Source: Linyphia triangularis
Taxonomy: Eukaryota; Arthropoda; Arachnida; Araneae; Linyphiidae
Direction: 5' to 3'
NCBI GenBank assembly: GCA_963978545.1
Contig: OZ021730.1
Coordinates: 5,620,201 to 5,684,200, forward strand
DNA length: 64,000 bases
Made by a program: the position numbers and the translations under genes. Under the pieces are notes generated by a model. The model was given only the letters and a program-made list of their open reading frames with translations. It had not been told where the DNA came from and searched no databases. The number at the start of each line of letters is the position of its first letter. The stretch's first letter is position 1. Positions 1 to 11,064 of this stretch are shown here, piece by piece.

Positions 1-817
1 ATATACCCTGGCTTTGAGGTGATTATTGGTCATATATAAGGTAAATATTGGTCACAACTTGTTTTATATTTTTGAATGTCAAAAGTAAATTAGTATGATA
101 AATTGTCAATATTTAGTGCTCACAAAGTTTCTCCAATATAATTTATCAATTACAATACAATTATGACATTGACAGAGATTGTCTGATAATATATAGAAAT
201 CGTCCATAGTAACAACATTGAGTGGTCCAAAACATGACAATTTTCTTGCTACTGCTTAGCTTCGAATGGAAGAGTTATAAACATGAGATTGCTAAATTGA
301 TATCTGTTCAACTATTACTATCAAATAAATATTTAATTATTCTTGCCTAATATTGCCTATAGAATATACATTTTATACTGATAATTTCAATCATGTCTCA
401 CTTTGGCCAACAGACGTTACCAGCAGCTTGTTGAAGAATTTTAATTTCAAATCTTCTCGTCTTGTATGTAATTTTTCCAATGTAAAATTGGTTACAGTCG
501 TAATTTATGATATAATACAGAAGTAATTCCTGATATTATAAAGCAATTTCCTAGCATTTGTATGTATTTGTGTGTCTCACACTTTCTATAACATATTGGG
601 TGTTATTTAAACATGTCAAATTATTTAGGAATGTTTATGAACAATTGTTGTAATTCAGTGTTAACCAATTTCTTATTTCAACTTCTACATCATTTTTTGA
701 TCTGGGATTCTAAATTCATGAACTGTTTGCATTGTGTCAATTATTTATGGTATTGTAAAATTAAACATCTTTTTGTTATTTTCAGGAATTTTGATGTCCC
801 AGACAGTTTTTGGCTAG

Positions 818-895
818 ATGACATTGGATGCCCCAGACATGGCCAGTGTAACAGATGTTTCCTATAATGGCTCAACTGATAAGTCTTCATTCTAG
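818..895 (+). other. Possible terminal coding exon of an unknown gene
   Basis: A pyrimidine-rich stretch ending in TAG at 815-817 could be a splice acceptor. It is followed by an open frame of 25 residues rich in Ser, Thr and Asp, ending at a TAG at 893-895, with less biased composition than its surroundings. A long AT-rich stretch with an AATAAA near 1889 could be its 3' untranslated region. No homology is recognised and the frame is too short to be convincing. It could equally be chance, so this is a guess to be tested against transcripts. Confidence 0.15.
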
Positions 896-1039
896 TTATG
901 GAGCACCATCAACTTCAACATCCATTTTCAATGCAGTAGAAGTAGAATTTCATCATTGTGAACCCTTGATTGTTAAACACTTGGATGTAATTAAACCAAA
1001 TAAATTTCCATCTGGGAGCATTATTTGTGATCCCCCCCT

Positions 1040-1470
1040 CACAGTTGCAGTATATATGCCTATTCTAAAAATTGTGTCATGATGTGCCTTTTTCAAATAT
1101 TAGAATAACCAAGCATCCCATTTTTCTGGACAAGACTGAGAACTATCAACTAGTTAACACTTTCAATTATCTTTTTATTTGAAACAAGTCCTTACAGTTG
1201 CCTATTTTAAAAATTGTGTCATAATTTAGCCTTTTTCCAAATATCAGTATAACCAAGCATCCATTTTTATTGACAAGATTGAGAGCTTTGAAATAGTCAA
1301 CAATTTCAAATAGTAAATAGTATATTTTTATTTGTAATCACTCAATCACAGTAACAGTATATACGTGCCTGTGTTAAAAATTGTGTCATGATGTGCCTTT
1401 TTCCAAATATCAGTATAACCCCAAATTTACACCCATGTGTCATGACAAGATAGAGAACTTTCATCTAGGA
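1040..1470. repeat. Three imperfect direct repeats of about 153 bp
   Basis: The motif cluster ACAGT-, TAAAAATTGTGTCAT, GCCTTTTTCAAATAT and AGTATAACC recurs in the same order beginning near 1040, 1192 and 1346. Copies differ by substitutions and small indels. No coding potential. Confidence 0.6.
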
Positions 1471-3957
1471 ATGTGAAATTATTACCAATCACTTCATAAA
1501 TCTAAGTACTTGTTTGTTTTCGGTACTATTTTGACTTTCCAGTAGAATATAGTTAAGATATCATGCAGGACTTGCAGTTGAATGTCAACTATTACTGTGG
1601 CATTACTTCATGTTCCGATTGCCAAATTGTTTGCATTTGATTTTTCAGGAAAGTTTGCCAGTGAGTATTTAAATATCTCCAATGCGCAGAATGAGTTAGT
1701 TGGTAACTTATTGCTTGTTTACTTTTGTGGAGCCTAAATTATCACTGTGCCTTAAGTTGTATGCATTTAAGTTATTATTAAAGCTTGATAACGAGTTCAC
1801 TGTTGTTTTAAAGAATTTTTGTGAGGCCTTTAAGTGAAGGATCAATTATAGCTTCTTTTTTTTTGTAAAAGTTGTGACGGAAAAAGAAAATAAAGCTAAA
1901 CCTACTTATGTTAAATATTTCGGAGCTGTATCTTTGTTTCAAGTCACTGTAAAAAAAATTAAATTAAAGAACTAATTAAAATTGTAACATTCTGTTTGAC
2001 ATATGTACAATTAGAAAGCCAAAACTTCTTATGTTGAAAATGCCAGACCTCTACTCCAATTTTAAGTAGGTTTCTATAGATCCACAGACCCACACACAGC
2101 TTGTTTTATTATTGTAGACAGATAAATATAATCAGCCCTATTTTGAATGGAGAAGGCAGAGATCGTATTGAATGTTTCTAGATGTTAACATAATGGTGGT
2201 TAACTCTTTGATTTTACTTATAATCTCCTGCTTTTAATTCAATTAAAAATCAGTTTTTGTAATCAGGCACTTTATTTATTTAGAAACAGCCTTTATATTG
2301 TACTATGAAATACTTGTATCGAAGGCCACAATTTGTTTTTCTTGCAATATATAATGTAGCTGATTCAAGAACAGTGATAGAAGTTTAAACTTAAGTAAAC
2401 GTAAGTATGATAAGAAAATTGTTCAAATCTTATGTGAAAGATTGCCTAGATTTTCCAAGATTTCTTCCATTGGAAACACACATTCTTGATAGCTTCCCAT
2501 TGAAAAACTTCCTGGAAGGCCTTCCCACTTGAAATTGTAAATTATTCATGGGTGAGTATTTTGGTGCACTTTAGCCTTTATGAAGTTATTGGGACAAGGA
2601 AATTTCAATGTAACCCATCAGCAAGTACCAAAGCTGGAAAGTAGACTGCACAGCAGAAGTAGCAAATTTCCGACAATTTCTACAATTTTATATTTATGTA
2701 TATAATAACGTTATTCAAGTTTTTATTAGTTATCAAACATTTTTTTAAGTTAGCTTTTAATTATTGAATTTCTATCTGTATATATTACAAAAAAAGCATT
2801 TTCAAGTTTAACCTTTGTATTGTTCTAGTACAAATTATTATTATTCCTAAAAATGACTAATTTACTGTTAAAAACAACAAAAAATTATTTAATTCATTCC
2901 AGTAATTTTAATAAAAATATGAACTCAAATTAGGTACTTTACAAGCTAAATTCTCAACTCTTCTCCTTGACATCAATGTTTTATTAACGAAGTTAGATAA
3001 AATATATATATATATACCTATTCTCTGGTTGTATTGCGTTTTTTTTGGATTAGTATTATTCTTTTTAAAAGAAAATAAAAAAAAATTATTGGTCGGAAAA
3101 ATTGTCAAAAAGCATATAAAAAGTAAATATTTAACGAAATGTTCCAAAAAGTGTTTATAGTAATGTCATTACATCCATTATCTCTATTAAAAAACGTAGA
3201 GTTTCGTGTCGATAAATTTCTGTATATAACAATGGTTTATCGGAATTTTCAACTAATTGAAATTCCTTTTATCAACATTTAAATAATTCTTAATGAAAGA
3301 CTCACTTATATGGACATTTTTTTTATTATTTATTCCGTATCGAAATACAATTTCCACCACTGCATTTAGAGAAATAAAAATACTGAAATGAAGTTCTTGA
3401 ATATTTGTCTCAAAAATGTCTTCCAGAAATCATGCTTTATAAAGTTTTACAACTAAGTGTTGATAAAAAATTAACCCATAAAAACTAAGCTTAGATTGAC
3501 TTTTTACAATGTGCGACCACTACGAAGAAAACCATGGATTCTGTCTTTGCCCCAGACCTTGGTAGAAGGCATTGCCAATGACAACTAGTGTCTGTCAATT
3601 TTAAGTTCAATTGGATAACGGCAAGTGGGAAGGTGTAAATTAAAATTGAATGTAACATTAAAATATGACATAAAATCATGTTAAAGTTGGCTTCAATTGC
3701 ATTTCATTGATATATATTTTAACATTAATTTAGAATTGTTTCAATGATAATTTAAAACAATCGGTAATTAAATCAATCGGTAAAATAATGCGTAACGCCC
3801 CACAATCGAATTTCTTTGGTACGACTCTGGCCCGTACCAACGTCCAACACACTATCTAGAAAAAATCGTTGCTGAACCAACTGATGAACTGGTACACGAA
3901 AATTCTACCGATAAACATGTACTTCACTCATGCATAACAAAGCAGTCTTTCCAACAC

Positions 3958-3970
3958 GGGGGGGGGGGGG
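3958..3970. repeat. Homopolymer run (13 G)
   Basis: An uninterrupted G run beside the decayed end of the copia-like element. Its length may be affected by sequencing error. Confidence 0.8.
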
Positions 3971-4238
3971 TGACTCTAGGGTGAATTGTTGTGGTCTTTC
4001 CATCGTGTTGAGACCGGTTTTTCGAGGGGTGAGATTAGTTAAAACGCTGGAGTGAAAAAATTCATGAATACGGCCGTCTGGTTCGACCTTTGACCCGTTT
4101 AGGCTATTTTTAGATTTCAATGTAGATGTACAGAGAGAAAGGAATCGGCTTACAGTGTTGGCTCGTTATCCATTTGGCGAAATTATCTTGGGGTCGCTTC
4201 AAGCGCCGTCTGGTGTCGAGTATGCAAAAATTTTTCAA

Positions 4239-5549
4239 CTAGGCATCAGGCTTAAAAGAACACACACTCGAATCATACACAATGTCATGCATTTCGCAAT
4301 ATTTTTGAACGTCATTTTGTGATCTTAGTCTTGCATTATCAGGTGTAAAATAATACACATAGACCCTATTGCCTAATGAATTCATCTTTTCCTCTCGTCT
4401 CCATGATTTAACATCCAGTTTTTGTTTATCTGCTCTCTCAGGACGCATCTTTTTCTTAACATCCAACTCCTCTACTTGAGTTTTATTAACCTTTGAGACT
4501 GAAATGGTATTCTCCTTTTCCTGTTCATCTTCGCTAAAATGTTCACTATCAAGACTTCTAATTTTTACGTATTCACATGCTCTATCTTTACCGAATAAAA
4601 CATCAACAGCTCTCTTACCTTCGTCTACTTTCACGTGTATCGTTTCTACAATTTTCCTTTCTTTTGGTAGATAAATCCTATACCCCTTGGTTTGACTTGC
4701 ATAACCAATTAAGATACCTATCTTTGCCCTTGGTTGTAACTTATTTCTGTAAACTTTAGGTATATGGACAAATGCCAATGATCCGAATATTTTAAAATGC
4801 CTTACTGACGGCTTGTGACCAGTCCAAAGTTCAATTGGAGTCTTTCCGTTTAACAACTTATGTTCACAGCGGTTTCTTATGTATGTAAACGCGTGTAACG
4901 CTTCTCCCCAAAATTGTGGCTTTAATCCGCTATCAAAAAGCATAGATCTGACCCCGTCCATACAAGTTCTATTAAATTTTTCGCAAATTCCCATCTGCTC
5001 TGGTGTTGCTACGGATGATCTTTCAATTCTGATCCTCAACTCACGCAAATAAGTTTCGAATTCTTTATGACAAAATTCTAAACCATTGTCTGTTCTCACG
5101 CACTTTAATTTAGTATTATGTTGTTTTTCGGATATCGCCAAGTAGTTTTTGAAACAACCAAAAACCTCCGTTTTCTCCTTGACCGTATATACTTCTACTT
5201 TCCTTGAGAACTCATCAATTATGGACAAAAAATATCTTTTCCCTCCTAAAGTTTTTGTTGATGCAGGTCCCCATAAATCCATATGTATTCTATCCAGAAC
5301 ATTACTAGTTCTTCGTTCGTAATTTAATTTTAATGATGACCTAGTTGATTTCGCTATTTTACATGTATCACACGAGTCTAATTTACCAACTAACTTTTCC
5401 AAACCATAGACCACATTATTTCGACTCATCTGCCTTAATAAAGGAATATTGACATGACCAAAACGCTTATGAACTATTTCAATGTTCGTACTATAAGTAA
5501 AATTACATTCAGACCTTTTACTATTGCAATAAGCATATAAAATATACAA
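4239..5549 (-). pseudogene. copia integrase region
   Basis: The 436-codon frame carries the GAG-pre-integrase zinc-binding residues (HKRFGH followed by CDTCKIAK) and an rve-type integrase core. The catalytic triad is visible as Asp in HMDLWGP, Asp in VRTDNGLEF and Glu in GICEKFNRT. The C-terminal region includes FGSLAFVHIPK and a YRIY segment typical of copia integrase tails. The enzyme would insert reverse-transcribed DNA into the chromosome. The frame stops at 4239 before any reverse transcriptase, and none is found in the next kilobase, so the element has lost its 3' half. This is the best preserved part of the element. Confidence 0.9.
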
Positions 5550-6052
5550 TCTACCCTCCTACGTACAGAATAAAAATACTCGTTCAATTCATTATATACA
5601 ATCATTTTATCATTTCCCCAAAACACTGTATGCTTTGCTATATCAATGCATGCACCACTTATTAAGTTACGGCGTATGTTAGGTGCGTACAATACATTTC
5701 TCAGAATCAAATTTATCTTACGATTAGCATCTGTAAAAACTAACTTTACAGTACCTGTACCTTCAATCTTTAGATTTGTGTTCTTGTCTCCTACAAAAGC
5801 TGTTGTCGATACTAGACTTTTGAAATCCTCGAAATACTCCTTTTTGTTACAAAAATGGGAAGTTGCCGCTGAATCTATGAGCCACTCGCTCATTTCTAGA
5901 TTCTTATCCTGAATAACTACATGTGGATCCAAATCACTTTCTGACCCCACATAGTACATGTCGCTTTGAAAATTTCGGTCTTGTCTTCGCGATGTGTTAT
6001 ACTGTTTTTGTGTGACTGGCTGTTTCTGTAGTTGAACCCTGCAATCTCGCAT
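5474..6052 (-). pseudogene. copia aspartic protease region
   Basis: The frame downstream of the zinc knuckle contains WLIDSAATSHFCN, the copia-type retroviral aspartyl protease motif (Asp-Ser-Ala/Gly-Ala) that cleaves the polyprotein. About 100 residues later the frame slips relative to the integrase frame, with an overlap at 5474-5549, so a frameshift separates protease from integrase. In an intact copia element gag-protease-integrase-RT is one open frame, so I treat this as decay rather than programmed frameshifting. Confidence 0.8.
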
Positions 6053-6063
6053 TATATGTCCTT

Positions 6064-6790
6064 TTTGCTTGCATCTTCAGCACGGCCCCACAATTCTTCG
6101 TTCTGTAGCTCTTTGAGGATGATTAGGCTTAGTCGTTTTCGGCCCTTTTGCAATGAACGCATCCGCTATCCCCTCAACTTCACTGTCTTTCTTCTTCTGT
6201 AATATGCGGCCAGATTCATTTATAAGACTATCTTCCACATTTTCCATCCTAAAGTTGTCTTCATCAAGTCGATATAACACTTGAACTATATTGTATTCAG
6301 CCGGAAGCCTTCTGATTAACTGGAAACACTGCAACAACTAGGGTATTGCAAATCCAGCTTCTTTTGTCTGTTGTGCTTTCTCCGCGACTCTTTTGATAAA
6401 GATCCCAATCGTCTCGTTCTCTGGTTCGAACCTCAGATCATAGAATTCGTCAACAAGTCCAGCCAAACGTGCTCTTGAAACCGGTTCAAAATTCTTTTTC
6501 AGAATTTCCCACTCTTCTTTTCCGTCTGTTGTAGCTGAAATCAGGGATTGATACTTCCGTTCCACTGCTTGATATATTGTTGTATATGCTCGATCTTTTC
6601 TCCAGTTGTACATTCGCCTTTCTCTGTCTGATGCTTCATCCGGACATGGCGTCGCCTCGTTCGTAATAAACTCCCAAGAACCTCCGTCTATTAGCAGCAC
6701 TTTAACGTCACATTTCCAACTAGCATAGTTCGTCGAATTTAGCTTCGGAAAATTAAAACTTAACTCAGATAGTTCAGTCATCTTCAGCAC
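6064..6790 (-). pseudogene. copia gag remnant with zinc knuckle
   Basis: This is the nucleocapsid/gag portion of the copia element. Starting at the ATG at 6790, the product has the copia gag signature (FPKLNSTNYASWKCDVKVLL, then a WEILKKNFEP-like segment). The same frame continues through a TAG near 6338 and reaches a TGA just before 6064, where a Trp codon would complete a CX2CX4HX4C knuckle of the form C-(stop)-R-C-KQKG-H-IMRD-C. The two nonsense codons in one otherwise open frame mark it as inactivated. It sits directly downstream of the putative primer-binding site and upstream of the protease, as expected. Confidence 0.85.
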
Positions 6791-6919
6791 GCTTTTATCT
6801 TAAATAAGTTTGAAATACACTCTATCACGTCAACACACTTCTACATACTTTTGACTTCTATTAACTCATTGGGCTTTTCTACTGGCTTTCTCTGAGAATC
6901 CTATTCAGGGCACCCTGTC

Positions 6920-6933
6920 CTGGGCCCATAACC
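6920..6933 (-). other. Candidate copia primer-binding site
   Basis: On the minus strand this reads GGTTATGGGCCCAG, matching what I recall of the initiator tRNA-Met half-molecule primer site used by insect copia elements. It lies about 130 bp upstream of the gag ATG, which fits. The LTR that should precede it is not recognisable. Confidence 0.5.
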
Positions 6934-7179
6934 CTATTGGTCATTTCACACCAAAATAAAATCAGGATGCCACAAATAACACAGCCAGCCCATAATCATG
7001 ATCAAAATCAATTTAATAAGATAAGTTTACAAGTATGAAGCCTCATCACAATCCAATCCTGTATATATATACCTTTTACAACCATTACGGTTACAGAAAT
7101 AACCATGAAATTTGCATAACATGGAGTACGACACATAATAATTCAATAATAAATATAATATTAAATAAATCTCCAATAA

Positions 7180-7497
7180 GGGGAAAAAAAACAATTTGTT
7201 TTGTTTTTTGTTTCTTGGAACTACTGACTGTCTATTTCTGCCACTTATAAAGTGCTTAACACAGCCAAATACGTCTCGTAACTTTGAGCATCTAGAAGAA
7301 TACGAGATCGAAATCTTCTAGTGTAAACCCTCTCTCCGACCCCACCACACCAACGAGAGGACATTGAGGCCACGACAAATTTAATGCGCACCAGCCCCCA
7401 TTAGGTACACACCGATATTTGGCGGACTTAGGCCAGAACCCACAACCCTCCGGTTACGAGCTCGATGCTCTACCGCAAGTTATCGGTACCAAAACAC
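7180..7497 (-). mobile_element. tRNA-derived SINE-like sequence, copy 1
   Basis: On the minus strand, starting at about 7497, an A-box-like segment (AACTTGCGGTAGAGCA) is followed about 30 bp later by a B-box-like GGGTTGTGGGTTCTGG. These resemble the internal RNA polymerase III promoter of a tRNA-derived SINE. A body of about 250 bp and an A-rich end near 7180 (minus-strand sense) follow. A matching copy lies at 42090-42401. The boundary of the larger segmental repeat coincides with its 3' end. Confidence 0.55.
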
Positions 7498-9325
7498 AAT
7501 TTTGCATATTGATGAATTTTTACAATACAAAAAAAGCTACATCTTCCGTGCATAAATTCATCGGGTATGCAAAAGTATTAAAGTTATTCATTACTCTTAC
7601 CTCTTTGCTATCTGAAAACAATTTTTCCTGTGGGTTTTCATTACTTTTTATATAAATTAGGGTAATTCGCAACACCCACCGAAATGAAATTATACTCAGC
7701 CGACAGCGCCCCCAACCCTAAAATTTGTTACAGATAAAGAAAAAAACTCAAAGATTCTAGTTGAGTGAGAAAACGATAAAATAGTTTTGGTAACATTAAA
7801 ATGTAAAAAAATACAACACACTATGCACAGGTTACTACGTAAAGATATATAATGTTTTAAACATACGATGCAAATCTACATCGCTATGCATTTAAGGAAT
7901 GTAGATGATTGGGAAACTGATTGGATTAAACAACTGAATTTGCAAATTGTGGTCGTCTCAAATTGTCGAATTATAGAGAATAGAAGATTTTTCCAAATTG
8001 TGTATGATAATCAGTGTTAATAGTAAACTAATATTGCAAGACATAATTTAAAAAATACAGATGCTTGCTGCAATGAGTATATTGTATGCCTAACCATTTT
8101 TTTCTTTTTTTTTTCTTTTTATTAACCTTCCTAGAAAAACAAGGAAGTTAAATGTGTCTATTATGTCAAAGAATTCTTACTCCATCTCAGAAAACCATAA
8201 AGGACCTAGGGGTGAATTATTGTGACAATATTATTCCAGATCAACGTTAATTGACAACGCTAAGTTTAGAAGGTGACCATTTAGCATTTTTCAATTCCAG
8301 TAAAATTCCTAATTTTGCAGTTTTGTCCATGTTGCATCAATTTCAAATTTCTTCAATACATTATACAAAGTGGCTTGTAGAAATTAAAAATGATGTCTGG
8401 ATTTAGAATATTAATAAATAAAGAACGATGTGGCAGTTGGTAGTAAAAATGCTAATTCCTTATTATTTTGTTTTTTCAAAAATGGACTGTCACGTTTTAG
8501 GCTTTCGCCTATCAATCCCCATTTTCCGTCTCTGCCGACCAAACGGTATAGTGGTTAGCGTGCTAGCCTCTAGACCGCGAGGTTGCGGGTTCGAGTCCCG
8601 TGCTAGGCATGGGTGTTTGTAAATGTATGTTGGCTTTTCTAATGACCAATTTTCGGCACATTTTAGCCCTCGTGTTGCTGACGTCGCCAGATAATCTGAA
8701 TACAGCCAGCCTGCTCGGTCTCTATCAGTGAACTTTCATAACTTCACATTCAATCAGTGAGTGAATCGTCTTTTGAAAGGGGACAGAGTGGGAGAAAAAA
8801 AAATTGTGAGATAAATTCATCTCGGTGATCTTAAATATATACAGGCCCAAATTTTCAATAGAATCATTAATCAAATGTAACCCTTAAATGCATATTGTTG
8901 CCAACTATCTACATACCTTAAATGCATAGTTATGTAGATCTGCATCGTATGTTTTAAACCTCATATCTCTTTGTATACCAACCCTTACAAAATGTTTTTT
9001 TTATTTTTTTTTTTTTTTTATTTATTTATTTTACTAAATTTATTTTATCGTTTCCGAACGTAACCAGAATCTTAAAGTATTTATTTCTTTATCTGTGACA
9101 ATTTTTATTGTTGGAGGCGCTAATGGCAGAATACAATCTCATTTCGGTAAGTGTTATGAATTACGATAATGTATATAAAAAGTAATAAAAACACACACAC
9201 AAAATTGTTTTCGTATAAAAACAAGGTAAGGGTAACGAATAATATGCATATTTTTGCATAACCTGATAAATTTATACGAGAAAAATGTAGTTTTTTCCAT
9301 TAAAAATACATCAATATGCAAAATT
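7498..9325. mobile_element. Non-autonomous DNA transposon with about 420-bp terminal inverted repeats, copy 1
   Basis: The left end AATTTTGCATATTGATG (7498 onward) is the inverted complement of the right end (to 9325). Similarity continues inward on both sides through GACAGCGCCCCCAA-like and ACATACGATGCA-like segments for about 420 bp, giving a 1.83-kb foldback-type element. No transposase frame is present inside. The SINE at 8531 is inserted between the arms. The second copy at 42402-43937 lacks that SINE. Superfamily and target duplication are unresolved. Confidence 0.65.
8531..8711 (+). mobile_element. tRNA-derived SINE
   Basis: A tRNA-like head is visible with A-box-like TAGTGGTTAGCGTG and B box GGTTCGAGTCC. 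It is followed by a body shared with the copy at 26979-27117 (ATTTTAGCCCTCGTGTTGCTG, then CGCCAG-TAATCTGAAT). The corresponding position in the sister repeat at about 43420 lacks it, so it inserted after the duplication. It is not a functional tRNA gene, since the acceptor stem does not pair. Confidence 0.75.
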
Positions 9326-9828
9326 CTTTTTTTTTTTTTTTCTTTTTGAAGATAGATCTATCTTCCGGATGAATTTCAAATTTTATTTATTAAAAGAAAA
9401 AAAAAATTAATGCATATAAAGGTTAATAAATATAGTTAATAATGAAAAGATTCTAATTATTATTTTTTAAATTTTATTAATAAAGATATCTTTTATTAAA
9501 ATATCTAAATTTAATTCTTATTTTCAATAATTAAATAGTTTAATTATATATTTTAATAGCTTAAATAATTAGCTGAAGTACATTAAAATTTCTCTGACTC
9601 TTCTATTTATTTCTTCTCTGCGAGAACTGTTTTCATAAACCATTGTTTGTTGCAAAACTGAAATAAAAAATACTTAAATTGCCGAATAAAGAATGTTCAT
9701 GTATATAACTAATATATTTATTTGAAAGTTACAGCGGAAATCATAAGATATATTTATCTTTAAAATTTATAAGAATAAGTATAGTATAGGGGACGGTGGA
9801 CGTTATTGTGATTTGAATGTATTGGTCT

Positions 9829-9956
9829 TTAAAAAAAAAAAATTTAAGAAGGGGAGGGGGGAAAGGGGAAAAAAACGTTACGAACTTAAATAAAAAAAAA
9901 AAAAAGAACTTAAATAAAAAATAAAAAAAAGGAACTTAAATAAAAAAAAAAGAATT
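9829..9956. repeat. A-rich low-complexity tract
   Basis: Interrupted A runs and repeated GAACTTAAATAAAA units occupy this stretch. The sister copy near 45690 has a TAA/AAT repeat instead, so the tract has expanded or diverged since duplication. Confidence 0.7.
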
Positions 9957-10544
9957 TCTTTACCGGTCCCGTTTGCAATGCAAATCAGAAGAGTGTTAAG
10001 ATGCAATGATTGTTATAAAATACCAAAATAAAAATCTCCTTGTGTTTGTAGGGTGGTGTACCGGCACAATAAAATCTCTTACAATATAGAGCAATTCCAT
10101 AAAAAAAAATAAAAAAAAAATAAAAAAAGTAACGTGGTTGCCAAACCACGATGTTCCAAACCTTGTCTTTCAATTCAGTCTGTGACGTCATGTTAAGACT
10201 AAATTAGTTCCTACATCCACGGAGAGAGGCGCTGCAAGATCTGAAAATGTATGATCCAGTTTCGGAGGAACCATAACCGGGAACATATTTGTCTCTCCAA
10301 ACGGACTAGAGGTATTGCAAGCCAGCTATCAATCAACACCACATTAGATATCGCAATCGACGTCACGTGTGCATATTTTAGAAAGTTTTGTTAAAATAGT
10401 TCATTGCTTACTAAGCGCGTGACCTGCCATTCAAAAGTTTCACCAGCATGACAGTAATTTGAGATTCATAGTTTAATCTAATAATACCTAGTTGTGTTTA
10501 CCTCACAACTACTTTAATAAACACCAGAGACTGTACTATATACT

Positions 10545-10744
10545 ATAATATGGGGTTTATTGTGGATCCAGCCCGGAGGGCCTTATTCCACATATCAAAA
10601 ATGAGCCAGAGGCACTTCGTAGCATTTGAGTCAGATCTAGTTGACACAGTATAAAAAAACAAATCACCCAGCGACCGACTGAAAGAAGGAAGCTGGCTTC
10701 GCTCAACGTCCAATGGGAAGTGAGGAAATGGCAGATGGGAGGAG
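10545..10744 (-). other. 3' untranslated region of the gag-only Jockey-like element
   Basis: Downstream (minus strand) of the gag stop codon at 10745-10747 lie about 200 bp of moderate-GC sequence, ending in an AATAAA-containing segment close to the junction with the segmental repeat. No second open frame follows, so this copy has no endonuclease/reverse transcriptase of its own at its 3' side. Confidence 0.5.
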
Positions 10745-11014
10745 CTAAGCAGGAGTAGCTAGATTCGGCTTGAATCTGTCAGAAATCAGATGTGGAAAGT
10801 TATTACAGAGTTCCACGATGGGATTGAAAAAACGAACTAATCTAATATACGTGAGGAAGTCATCCTTGGTTTTGAAACGCTCGGCAGCGTTGTCGAAATA
10901 TCGGAAAAGGGCATCAGCAGCTCGGACATCATCTTCAGAGGAGAGAGTACTATTGCTAGTCATGGTTCCAATTGAACAAAAAGAGACTTTTTCTACAGGT
11001 TTCTCCAAGGGGAT
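10745..11014 (-). pseudogene. Jockey-like ORF1 (gag), C-terminal part, separated from its N-terminal part by a palindrome
   Basis: This frame continues in register from the gag segment ending at 25876 once the 14.86-kb palindrome and one copy of its 6-bp duplication are discounted. The right flank reads ...QTIP and the left flank reads IP-LEKP, with the shared codons lying in the duplication. The part here is about 88 codons, hydrophobic/basic and helical in appearance (RYFDNAAERF, DDFLTYIRLV), ending at a TAG at 10745-10747. The same frame also runs into the palindrome terminus by chance, which makes it look like an independent gene. It is not one. Confidence 0.8.
11009..11014. repeat. Target-site duplication GGGGAT, left
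   Basis: This hexamer directly precedes the terminus AGTAGTTAG of the palindromic element. It is identical to the hexamer directly after the other terminus (25876-25881). Confidence 0.9.
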
Positions 11015-11064
11015 AGTAGTTAGAAAATGCCGATCCGAAGCCATGGCGGGATGCGGGATGGGAG

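Larger units (their letters stand above)
1..3900. other. AT-rich sequence without an assignable gene
   Basis: I see no transposon gene, tRNA or long conserved reading frame here. The open frames are short and of low-complexity composition. Only a doubtful terminal exon near 818 and a three-copy repeat at 1040-1470 stand out, both listed separately. Poly(A)-signal-like AATAAA strings occur but are expected by chance at this base composition. Confidence 0.6.
4239..6933 (-). mobile_element. Degenerate Ty1/copia-type LTR retrotransposon, 3' part missing
   Basis: Read on the minus strand, the order is primer-binding site, gag with zinc knuckle, aspartic protease and integrase, the Pseudoviridae/copia order. 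The sequence GGTTATGGGCCCA (complement of 6921-6933) resembles the initiator-Met tRNA-derived primer site of insect copia elements. In-frame stops and at least one frameshift interrupt the polyprotein. Downstream of integrase there is no reverse transcriptase or RNase H, and I could not define LTRs at either end. It is a dead, truncated copy. Confidence 0.85.
7180..10521. repeat. Segmental repeat, copy 1, left part
   Basis: This stretch matches 42088-46288 in the same order and orientation, with substitutions and small indels. Copy 1 contains a SINE at 8531-8711 absent from copy 2. Copy 2 contains an RNase H-type retroelement at 44307-45552 absent from copy 1. Similarity breaks at about 10521, where the nested insertions start, and resumes at about 30499. 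Confidence 0.8.

Noticed and set aside
8531..8605. A genuine tRNA gene
   Set aside because: A and B boxes are present but the acceptor stem does not pair, and the same body recurs in another SINE copy.
9985..10191. Homologous short frames at 9985-10191 and 45759-45959 as a conserved small protein
   Set aside because: Their similarity follows from the segmental duplication; the frames are low-complexity and differ by indels.
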